The notes under the pieces are model-generated. The model was given only the letters and a program-made list of their open reading frames with translations, ran no database searches and was not told where the DNA came from. The position numbers and the translations under genes were made by a program. Shown here piece by piece: positions 49,828 through 57,192 of a stretch of 64,000 nucleotides of DNA. Positions within the stretch are counted from its first letter, which is position 1, and each line of letters begins with the position of its first letter. This DNA is from Chloroflexota bacterium (GTDB lineage: Bacteria > Chloroflexota > UBA6077 > FW602-bin22), in contig SCUE01000004.1 of NCBI GenBank assembly GCA_004297775.1, forward strand, positions 148,915 to 212,914, in the 5' to 3' direction.

Positions 49828-50594
49828 CGAAACAAATCCCTCTCCGCGTCCATCACGAGATCGCCGCCACGTTCCGCGCCGGCCACCGGCGGCTGGGCGG
49901 CGTAGCCGCGCACGAGCGCGACCGGCCGCGCATCGAGCTTGCCCATGACGAGCTCGGCCGCCGATGACAGCTCATCCGCGATCGCCATCCGGCTCGCCAC
50001 CAGCGGGTACCCGTGCGGATCGGACTGGCCCCGGTAATCGGCGAATGGATCCATCCCGGCCACGCCGACCGCGACGTTGACGATGCCGTTCCGCCACGGT
50101 CGACCGAACGAATCCGTGATGATGACGGCCACATCCGCGCCACGCAGATCGCGCAGTCGATCGCGAAGCACCGCCGCCGAGCCATCCGGATCCTCCGGCA
50201 GGAGGCACACGATGCCTTCGCCCGGCACATTCGACGCATCGACGCCGGTATTCGCGCAGACGAATCCGTGCTTCGTCTCCGTAATGAGAATCCCGCGCGA
50301 CATGCGCACGATGCGCCGAGCCTCGCGCAGGGCGATTTCGACTTGTCGGGGGTCCTTCGCCGCGCTGGCCGCGAAATGGATCGCCAGCGGCGAAGGTTCG
50401 ATCGTCGAAAGGTCGACCAGGCGACCCTCGGCCTTCGAGACGACCTTGTGCGTCACGACCACGATGTCGCCATCGAGCAGGCCGGTGCCGGAGCGGTCGG
50501 CCGCCTCGGCGATGAACGCGCCGAGATCATCCCCCGGATGAACTTCGGGGATGCCGTCCAATCCGACGATGCTGACGCCGCGGGGCGGGCTCAC
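49824..50594 (-). CDS. cofE: Coenzyme F420-0:L-glutamate ligase (CofE/FbiB N-terminal type)
   Basis: A 256-residue ligase that adds gamma-linked glutamates to F420-0 using GTP. The signatures are VVTHKVVSKAEGR, GFVCANTGVDASNVPGEG and VIITDSFGRPWRNGIVNVAVG. It is a stand-alone CofE without the C-terminal nitroreductase-like domain of actinobacterial FbiB. It is the first gene of the operon cofE-LLM-LLM. A TAGGAT box (complement of 50602-50607) ends 7 nt before the GTG start. Confidence 0.94.
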   Translation of the reverse strand: MSPPRGVSIVGLDGIPEVHPGDDLGAFIAEAADRSGTGLLDGDIVVVTHKVVSKAEGRLVDLSTIEPSPLAIHFAASAAKDPRQVEIALREARRIVRMSRGILITETKHGFVCANTGVDASNVPGEGIVCLLPEDPDGSAAVLRDRLRDLRGADVAVIITDSFGRPWRNGIVNVAVGVAGMDPFADYRGQSDPHGYPLVASRMAIADELSSAAELVMGKLDARPVALVRGYAAQPPVAGAERGGDLVMDAERDLFR

Positions 50595-50601
50595 GGCGCC
50601 G

Positions 50602-50607
50602 ATCCTA
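50602..50607 (-). promoter_or_regulatory. -10 box of a probable leaderless promoter (cofE)
   Basis: The complement reads TAGGAT and lies 7 nt before the GTG at 50594. It sits in a 24-bp gap after the M3 peptidase gene end. Confidence 0.45.
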
Positions 50608-50618
50608 ACACAGGCTCT

Positions 50619-52436
50619 CTAGTGACCCAGAAGGGCTGCCAGCCGATCGGTCCGGTCGGAGAAGACCGCCAGCGCTCGCTCGATCGGCTCCGGCGTCGTC
50701 ATGTCGATTCCGGCACGCCGGAGAATCGTCAGCGGATCGGCCGAGCTGCCCGACTTGAGGAACGTGAGATAGCGATCGACCGCGCCGGGCGCGCCTTCGA
50801 GCACCATCTGCGCCAGTGCCGTCGCGGCGACGAGGCCAGTCGCGTACTGGTAGACATAGAAGGCGAAGTAGAAGTGCGGGATTCGCGCCCACTCGGTCCA
50901 CACGACCGGGTCGATTGTGACGACCGCCCCGTAGTACTCCTCGTTGAGACGCTGGTAGATCTCGGTCATCGTCTCTGCCGTCAGGGCTTCGCCCTTCTCG
51001 ACCTTGTCGTGGATGGCAAGCTCGAACTCGGCGAAGAGCGTCTGCCGGAAGAACGTGCCGCGGAAGTCGTCGAGCGCCGATCCGAGCAGCGCCGCCTGTC
51101 GGGCACGATCACCGTTTGCGCGACTTAGCAGGTGATCGCGCAGCAGTTCCTCGTTGAACGTCGAAGCGACCTCGGCCAAGAAGATCGGGTAATCGCCGGT
51201 CGGGTACGGCTGGTGCTTACGCGTAAGCCACGAGTGCATCGAGTGGCCTAGCTCATGCGTTAGCGTGAAGACATCGTCTTCGGTGCCGCGGAAATTCAGC
51301 AGCATGAACGGCGCGGTGCCGTAGGAACCCCCGGAGTAGGCGCCGGAGCGCTTGCCCTCGTTCTCGAACACATCCGCCCAGCGGTGGTCGATCAGTCCTC
51401 GCCGCGCGACTTCACCGTACTCGACGCCAAGCGGTCGAACTGACTCGACCACCGTATCGACCGCGCGCCCGAAGCTATATCCGTCAGCGGCGTGCTCGGG
51501 CACGATCGAGACGAATAGATCGTACGGATGCAGATTGCGCACGCCGAGCGCGCGCCGGTGGAGACGCAGGTACCGGTGCAGCGTCGAAAGGTGCGCCCGA
51601 CAGGTCGTGACGAGATTTCGATAGACCGCGATCGGGATGTCGCGCGGCGTAAGTGACGACTCGACCGCCGTGGCGTAGCGGCGAACGCGAGCATCGGCCA
51701 CATCGCCCTTGACGTTGCGGGCCAGGCTCGCGCCGAGGGTGTTCCGATATCGCGCGTACGAGCTGAGAATGCCGTGATAGGCCGCCCGGCGGACGCGCCG
51801 ATTCTTGCTCTCGAGGAGCACTCGATAGAGACCCTCGCTGAGTTTGATCTTCTTGCCACTCTCGTCGCGGATCGCTGGAAACGTCAAATCAGCATTTCGC
51901 AGGAGCCCGGCGATGTCCGACGGCGCGCCACGCACCTCGGACATTTCCGCCAGAACCGCCTCGACCTCGGTCGAGCGAACGTGATCGCGGAGACGGAGCG
52001 TCTCGTCGATCGCGCGGCGGTAGGGGGCGAGGCCAGGGTGGCTATCGCGCCAAGCGGTCAGCGTGTCGGGGGCGATCTGGAGCATCTCGGGCGCGACGAA
52101 CGCGGTCGCGGCGCCGAATCGCGCCCAAAGTCCTTCGATCCGACTCTGCAGCGCCTGACCGCGCGGATCGGCGGTGTCGACATCGTGAACCATGCTCGCG
52201 TAGACGTTCAGCCGTTCGAGCGGCTCGTTGACGGCGTCGCGCGCGACGAGCGTGTCGCAGAGCGCCTGCGCCGACGTCCCGAGCGTCCCGGCGCGGGCTG
52301 CCAGGTCGGGAATGGAGAGCTCGACGCGGGCGAATTCGGCCTCCCAGGCCGCGTCGTCGGCGAAGACGGATGCGATGTCCCACGTGTCGGATAGCGCGAT
52401 GTCGGTGCGCTTCTTGCGCGCGGCGGTATCGGTCAC
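50619..52436 (-). CDS. pepF: M3 family oligoendopeptidase F
   Basis: A 605-residue zinc metallopeptidase. The active site is LTHELGHSMHSWL (HExxH), with the third ligand Glu downstream in LAEVASTFNEELL. The N-terminal helical part and the length match oligoendopeptidase F, which degrades cytoplasmic oligopeptides. The GTG at 52436 has GGAGG five bases upstream; the frame open to 52475 has no better start. Confidence 0.93.
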   Translation of the reverse strand: MTDTAARKKRTDIALSDTWDIASVFADDAAWEAEFARVELSIPDLAARAGTLGTSAQALCDTLVARDAVNEPLERLNVYASMVHDVDTADPRGQALQSRIEGLWARFGAATAFVAPEMLQIAPDTLTAWRDSHPGLAPYRRAIDETLRLRDHVRSTEVEAVLAEMSEVRGAPSDIAGLLRNADLTFPAIRDESGKKIKLSEGLYRVLLESKNRRVRRAAYHGILSSYARYRNTLGASLARNVKGDVADARVRRYATAVESSLTPRDIPIAVYRNLVTTCRAHLSTLHRYLRLHRRALGVRNLHPYDLFVSIVPEHAADGYSFGRAVDTVVESVRPLGVEYGEVARRGLIDHRWADVFENEGKRSGAYSGGSYGTAPFMLLNFRGTEDDVFTLTHELGHSMHSWLTRKHQPYPTGDYPIFLAEVASTFNEELLRDHLLSRANGDRARQAALLGSALDDFRGTFFRQTLFAEFELAIHDKVEKGEALTAETMTEIYQRLNEEYYGAVVTIDPVVWTEWARIPHFYFAFYVYQYATGLVAATALAQMVLEGAPGAVDRYLTFLKSGSSADPLTILRRAGIDMTTPEPIERALAVFSDRTDRLAALLGH

Positions 52437-52522
52437 GTCATCCTCCGATGCAAAAGGCTGCGCCGGAGGATACACAAGCCCCGTTCAGCAAGACACCTTT
52501 TCCGTAGCGGCGACGGGCCGTC

Positions 52523-52552
52523 GGACCGCTCTAGATCGGTGACGAGCGGTCC
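52523..52552 (-). terminator. Hairpin terminator downstream of pncB and its SDR scar
   Basis: A 9-bp stem, GGACCGCTC/GAGCGGTCC, with a 12-nt loop lies just past the short SDR remnant in the leftward direction. There is no U-tract. The symmetry means strand cannot be proven. Confidence 0.5.
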
Positions 52553-52558
52553 CAGCCC

Positions 52559-52636
52559 CTACGTCGGCGTGATCTCGCCGCCGTCCATCACCAGCGCCTG
52601 GCCGGTGACGACCGCGACCTCGCCCTGGAAACCCAC
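52559..52636 (-). pseudogene. 25-codon scar of a deleted short-chain dehydrogenase gene
   Basis: Directly after the pncB stop, a GTG opens a mini-frame that reads VGFQGEVAVVTG then QALVMDGGEITPT and stops. The first part is the usual start of an SDR (FxGKVAVVTG). The second is the usual SDR end (VTGQALVVDGG). The two are joined at the VTG they share. The simplest reading is an internal deletion between those similar sequences that removed about 230 codons. The GAAGAGGGA at the end of pncB would have been its ribosome-binding site. Confidence 0.65.
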
Positions 52637-52638
52637 CG

Positions 52639-54090
52639 CTATCCCTCTTCGCGATCGGTCGGCCCATCGCCGCCATAGTGCGCGATCGTGTCGTCGCGCA
52701 GTTGTCGAAGCGACGCGCTGAACTCGACCGGATAGGCCGGTGGCCGCGTCAATGCATGGTACTGGTCCGGCAAGTCGCGCAAGTTCTGCTGCGCAAACTC
52801 CCAGATCTCGGAGAGCGGCGGGAGTGATCCGGCCAGAAGCTCGCCATCGCGCACGACCGGTCGCAATAGCCGCTGGGACGCAAGCGGTTTCGGCTCACTA
52901 TCGAGCGCGATGAGATCGCGTTCGAATGTGCCGAACCGGTACACCTCTTTCTTACCCGGCCAGGTCGTCTTGTCCCCGGCGGTCTTGATGCGCGGTGCGC
53001 TGACGCCAGCCGTCTCGACGTTCACCAGCTTGTAGACGCCGCCCAAGGCGCCGCCCGAGACGCCGTGCTCCACCGATCCGGCGCCAACGCCGATGCGCGT
53101 CCCGACGCCGAATCCGTCGATCGGCGCGCCGCGCGCGACGAGATCGGCGATGCTGTATTCGTCCAGGTCGCCGCTCACGAATATGCGCGTCGTCGTCAAC
53201 CCTGCCCGATCGAGCACATCGCGCACGTAACGCGCGTCGGCTTCAAGATCGCCAAAGTCGAGCCGCACCGCCGCAAGCGTGTGCCCGAGCCGATCGTGGT
53301 ACTCGCTCGCGACGTCGACCGCCGTGTGGATCGCGCGGCGCGGATCGTAGGTGTCCAGGAGGAGCGTGTAGCGGTTGAAGCTCGCCGCGACCGCCGCGAA
53401 CGCCGCGCGTTCGTCCTCGAAGAGCTGGATCAGCGCATGCGGGATCGTGCCGGTCGCCTGAAGACGGTACTCGAACGCCGCCGCGACGAACGAGGTCGAT
53501 GCCATTCCGCCGATGTAGGCCGACCGCGTCACGACGAACGGCTCCTGGGCGCGCCGGAGCGCGAACTCGGTCACGCGACGCCCGCTGGCCGCCTGAACGA
53601 TGCGCGCCGCCTTCGTCGCGATGAGTGTCGCCAGGTTGATCGAGTTCAGCAGCCCGGATTCGAGGAGCAGCGCCTCTCGAAACGGTCCGGTCACGCGCAG
53701 GAGCGGCTCGTTCGGGAAGGCGATCGAGCCCTCCGGCATCGCCAGGATCTCGCCACTGAAGCGAAAATTGCGCAATTCTTCGAGGTAGCCACGGTCGTAG
53801 TCGCGAATCTGCGCCAGGAACCGCACATCCTCGTCCGTGAAGCGAAAGTCGCGCACGAAATGCAGGGCGGTCTCCAATCCAGCGAAGAGCAAGTAAGCGC
53901 CGTCGAACGGCGCCCGACGCGCGTAAAGATCGAACGTAACCAGATCGTTCCGACCTTGCACCCAGGCGACGTAGGCGCTGTCCGGGTGGTACATATCGGT
54001 CATCAGTCCCGGATGCAGCGGCTGGTACTGCGCCTGGGCCGGCCGGCCGAGCGAAACCGCGATCTTACCGAGCGACATTCCCACCGACAT
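52639..54090 (-). CDS. pncB: Nicotinate phosphoribosyltransferase
   Basis: A 483-residue enzyme of the Preiss-Handler NAD pathway, converting nicotinate and PRPP to nicotinate mononucleotide. The N-terminal LHPGLMTDMYHPDSAYV, VTFDLYARRAP, FPNEPLLRVTGP, FALRRAQ, VRLDFGDLEADARYVRDVLD, IFVSGDLDEYSI and FGVGTRIG with VYKLV are family signatures. A TATAAT box (complement of 54104-54109) ends 13 nt before the ATG at 54090. ATG 54078 is an alternative start; the frame further upstream lies in the neighbouring gene. Confidence 0.93.
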   Translation of the reverse strand: MSVGMSLGKIAVSLGRPAQAQYQPLHPGLMTDMYHPDSAYVAWVQGRNDLVTFDLYARRAPFDGAYLLFAGLETALHFVRDFRFTDEDVRFLAQIRDYDRGYLEELRNFRFSGEILAMPEGSIAFPNEPLLRVTGPFREALLLESGLLNSINLATLIATKAARIVQAASGRRVTEFALRRAQEPFVVTRSAYIGGMASTSFVAAAFEYRLQATGTIPHALIQLFEDERAAFAAVAASFNRYTLLLDTYDPRRAIHTAVDVASEYHDRLGHTLAAVRLDFGDLEADARYVRDVLDRAGLTTTRIFVSGDLDEYSIADLVARGAPIDGFGVGTRIGVGAGSVEHGVSGGALGGVYKLVNVETAGVSAPRIKTAGDKTTWPGKKEVYRFGTFERDLIALDSEPKPLASQRLLRPVVRDGELLAGSLPPLSEIWEFAQQNLRDLPDQYHALTRPPAYPVEFSASLRQLRDDTIAHYGGDGPTDREEG

Positions 54091-54103
54091 CGAAGTGGCC
54101 GGC

Positions 54104-54109
54104 ATTATA
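54104..54109 (-). promoter_or_regulatory. Consensus -10 box of pncB
   Basis: The complement reads TATAAT. Transcription would start about 7 nt downstream and leave a leader of only a few nucleotides before the ATG at 54090. Confidence 0.5.
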
Positions 54110-54152
54110 CGGATGGGCTCGCCCTCGACGGCGATCCCCTGAACGCGCTCGG

Positions 54153-55559
54153 CTAACTCTTCGCCAGCATCGCGTCCACCTCGGCGCGGATGCCACCCAG
54201 GACATCGGCCGCGGTGCCGGCGCCCTGGAAGACCTGCTCGATCGCCGTCTGGACGCGACGCCAGGCCTCGGCGTAGTTCGGGTTCGTCCACATCGGGAAC
54301 TTTGACGGGTACTTCGGTCCGTTGAGCGCGACCGAGAGGTTCTTCTTCGGTCCGACCCGTACGAAGTAGCGGCTATCCAGACCCGAGAACACCGGCACCG
54401 ACCACCCGGTCTCCACGTCGGGCAGCGACCCTACTGGGCCGGTGACCCAGTGGAGGAAGTCCCAGGCCGCATCACGCTGCTTCGAACGCGCGCTCAGGAT
54501 CAGCGCGCTGAAGCCGCTCTTGACGACGCGCGGATTCGTGCCCCAGCGAGGCACTGGGTAGACGTCCCAGTCGAACCGATCCGCGACATCGCGCAAGCGG
54601 TTACTGACTTGCGACACGCTCGACCAGGACATCGCCAGCTTGCCCGATGCAAACGCGAATGCGCGCGACTCATCGGTCGCCGGCGCGGCCGCGACCTTGT
54701 GCTTGCGGACCAGGGCGGCCAACCAGTCGATCCCGGCCGCGGCGCCGGGTTCGTGGCCGCGGAACGATCTGCCATCGATCGAGAACCAGCTTCCACCGGC
54801 GTTTTCGACATGACCTTCATAGCGATAGCCGCCGATGTCGATGCCCAATTGATCGGCGCCACCATCGGCGCGGCGCTTCGTCAGCGCCTGGGCGAGCGCG
54901 AGCGCGCGATCGTAGGTCCAGGTTGCGTCCTCATAGTCCGAGGGGGGCACACTCTGGTTGGTTGCGCCAAGAAGTGTCCGATTGACGTACAGCGCGTCCA
55001 TATCGCCGCCATACGGCAACCCGGCCAGCTTCCCCGCAAGGCGATAGCGATCGACCAGCCCAGGCTTGATGTCGGCACGCTTCAGCCAGCTATCGGCCGC
55101 CGGAGTCGAGAGCACGTCGAGGTCGGAGGTCTGACCGCGCGCGGCGAAGATCGGCAACTGTTCGGTGTTGAGGCGGCTCACATCCGGCGCTTGATCGGCG
55201 GCGTAGGTCGCGAGCAGCTTCGTCATGTACTCGGCCGAGGGCGTGTTCTGGATGTCGAGCGCGACCGACCGCCGCGCCGCCTCGAATCCATCCTTCTGCT
55301 CGGCCAGTCGATCCTTCGAACCGGCATCGACCGCCCAGTTCGACCAGACGACCTTGGTTGTCCGGGTCGTCGTCGCGGCCGCCGCGGTCGGCGCCACCGG
55401 TGCGGCGGTCGATGGCGCGGTCGGAGTCGAGGGCGCTGACTCCGCCGGTTTCGGCGTCGCGCTCGTCGCTACACCGGGCGCGCACGCCGAAAGCGACAGC
55501 ATCCCGAGCGCCGCGAGCAACGCGCGCCGCGAAACGGCGCCTGAAAACGATCCAGTCAT
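54153..55559 (-). CDS. ABC transporter sugar-binding lipoprotein, family 1, orphan
   Basis: A 468-residue extracytoplasmic solute-binding protein. A twin-arginine-like N-terminus (SRRALLAALGMLSLSAC) ends in the lipobox LSAC, followed by a Pro/Thr/Ala linker and a family-1 binding domain (VVWSNWAVDAG, DVSRLNTEQLPIFAARG, GLPYGGDMDALYVN, KLAMSWSSVSQV). It captures a carbohydrate for an ABC importer, but no permease or ATPase gene is adjacent. GGAGGT lies upstream of the ATG, with TAGAAT further up as a -10 box. Confidence 0.9.
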   Translation of the reverse strand: MTGSFSGAVSRRALLAALGMLSLSACAPGVATSATPKPAESAPSTPTAPSTAAPVAPTAAAATTTRTTKVVWSNWAVDAGSKDRLAEQKDGFEAARRSVALDIQNTPSAEYMTKLLATYAADQAPDVSRLNTEQLPIFAARGQTSDLDVLSTPAADSWLKRADIKPGLVDRYRLAGKLAGLPYGGDMDALYVNRTLLGATNQSVPPSDYEDATWTYDRALALAQALTKRRADGGADQLGIDIGGYRYEGHVENAGGSWFSIDGRSFRGHEPGAAAGIDWLAALVRKHKVAAAPATDESRAFAFASGKLAMSWSSVSQVSNRLRDVADRFDWDVYPVPRWGTNPRVVKSGFSALILSARSKQRDAAWDFLHWVTGPVGSLPDVETGWSVPVFSGLDSRYFVRVGPKKNLSVALNGPKYPSKFPMWTNPNYAEAWRRVQTAIEQVFQGAGTAADVLGGIRAEVDAMLAKS

Positions 55560-55647
55560 GCCTCGTACCTCCGGCCAGCGATTCTAGGTCGGGCCAGCGC
55601 GCCGGGAGACACACCAGAGTCTCATGGTCGCGTGCGCGCGCCATCAA

Positions 55648-55681
55648 CATTGTTTTCGACAATGTTTCGCTTCCCTATACT
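55648..55681 (+). promoter_or_regulatory. Operator and leaderless promoter of an MFS transporter gene
   Basis: CATTGT-TTTCG-ACAATG (55648-55664) is an inverted repeat with 6-bp arms, and TATACT follows at 55676-55681, 7 nt before the GTG at 55689. The repeat covers the -35 zone, as for a MarR- or TetR-type repressor site. No regulator gene is adjacent. Confidence 0.6.
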
Positions 55682-55688
55682 TTCGAGA

Positions 55689-57122
55689 GTGAGCGAAATA
55701 GCCCTGCCGCGAAGGTCGGGCGTCGCCGTGCCAACGATCGAATCAGCCGCGCCACGCACGAATGGCGCCGCGCCAACGATCGAACCGGGGGCACCGCGCG
55801 CGAACGGCGTCGCGACAGCGCTGCCAGCCGTCCCAATCGCACCGTCAGTGGCCTTGGAAACCCGTTCACGCGAGCCAGCCGCGCTGCCACAGACCGGCTG
55901 GCAGCGCACGTTCTCCTCGCTGCGACACCGCGACTTCGCACTCATGACCGCGAGCGCATTGCCGCACATGCTGTCGATCCAGATGGGCATGATCGCGTCC
56001 GGCTACCTCGCCTACCAGCTCACGAACTCGGCGACGACGCTCGGGCTTATGGGTCTGGCCTGGGGCGTTCCGATGCTGACGTTGTCGCTCGTCGGCGGCG
56101 TCGTGGCCGATCGCGTGCCGCGACGGACGATCTTGATCGTGACGCAGAGCGCAATCGGACTCGCGGCCCTGACCAACGCGGTACTTGTCCTCTCCGGACA
56201 AATCCAGATCTGGCATCTCTTCATCACGGCACTGGTTCAAGGCACCGCGTTCTCCTTCAACATGCCCGCCCGCCAGGCGATGGTCGCCGACGTCGTCGGA
56301 CGCGAGGATCTGGCCAACGCCCTCGCCCTGACGAACGCGAACATGAATATGACACGCGTACTCGGCCCGGCCGTGGCTGGCTTCCTGATCGCCATGCCGT
56401 CGATCGGGATCGGTGGTATCTACCTGTTGATGGCAGGTCTTTACGTGATCGTGGTGGCAACAATGTTTCAGATTCAGGGTGGGCGCACGCGCGCGAGCGT
56501 CGGCGGCGGATCCCCACTCGAAAAGCTCCTCGAAGGCATTCGCTACATTGCCGGTAACCCGTCACTGGTTCGCCTTCTCCTTGTGGGCATGATTCCCATG
56601 CTGCTCGGCATGCACTACCAGACGCTGATGCCGGTGTTCGCAATCGGGATCCTTGGGTCCGGCGCAGAGGGGCTCGGCTTGCTGAATATGGCGGTCGGAA
56701 TCGGCGCCCTGATCGGATCCATGGCTCTCGCCGCGAATAGCGGCGGGCGCAATCGGGAGCGCGTTCAAATGTTCCTGGGCATTGGGTTTGGCCTGTCACT
56801 TCTGCTCTTCGGCATTGGCAATTCATTCGCGGTTGCGCTCATCGCGCTACCGCTCGTGGGCGCAACGAGCGCCGCCTATCAGTCGCTCAATAACACACTC
56901 ATCATGCAGCACACGCCGCGTGAGTTCTACGGGCGCGTCATGAGCGTCTATATGATGGGGATGGCGATGATGCCGCTCGCCAGCGCTCCGGCCGCGCGGT
57001 TGGCCGATGAGATCGGTGCGCGGCCGACCGTGGCCGCGTCCGGTGCACTGATCGCGTATGTCATCGCAATCATCGCGTTCGGATCGGGTCTCAAGATGCC
57101 GCGCTTCTCCTGGGGGCGCTAG
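55689..57122 (+). CDS. MFS transporter, enterobactin/macrolide exporter-like (MFS_3 type)
   Basis: A 477-residue protein. The N-terminal 70 residues are disordered and rich in Pro/Ala/Thr, with a fourfold-like APTIE.GAPR.NG pattern, followed by 12 TM segments. VVADRVPRRTILIVTQ is the MFS motif between TM2 and TM3, and AFSFNMPARQAMVADVV is typical of the MFS_3 group of exporters. The GTG at 55689 is chosen because the -10 box TATACT ends 7 nt before it; the frame is open to a GTG at 55632. It probably exports a small hydrophobic compound. Confidence 0.87.
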   Translation: MSEIALPRRSGVAVPTIESAAPRTNGAAPTIEPGAPRANGVATALPAVPIAPSVALETRSREPAALPQTGWQRTFSSLRHRDFALMTASALPHMLSIQMGMIASGYLAYQLTNSATTLGLMGLAWGVPMLTLSLVGGVVADRVPRRTILIVTQSAIGLAALTNAVLVLSGQIQIWHLFITALVQGTAFSFNMPARQAMVADVVGREDLANALALTNANMNMTRVLGPAVAGFLIAMPSIGIGGIYLLMAGLYVIVVATMFQIQGGRTRASVGGGSPLEKLLEGIRYIAGNPSLVRLLLVGMIPMLLGMHYQTLMPVFAIGILGSGAEGLGLLNMAVGIGALIGSMALAANSGGRNRERVQMFLGIGFGLSLLLFGIGNSFAVALIALPLVGATSAAYQSLNNTLIMQHTPREFYGRVMSVYMMGMAMMPLASAPAARLADEIGARPTVAASGALIAYVIAIIAFGSGLKMPRFSWGR

Positions 57123-57156
57123 CCGTCCGGCATCTGCGATACGCGGCGCGGCTGTC

Positions 57157-57185
57157 TACACTCCGGGCTGAAAGTCAAGGGAAGG
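57157..57185 (+). promoter_or_regulatory. clpB promoter -10 and ribosome-binding site
   Basis: TACACT (57157-57162) is a likely -10 box. AAGGGAAGG (57177-57185) stands 7 nt before the GTG at 57193. No CIRCE repeat was seen. Confidence 0.45.
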
Positions 57186-57192
57186 TCTCATC

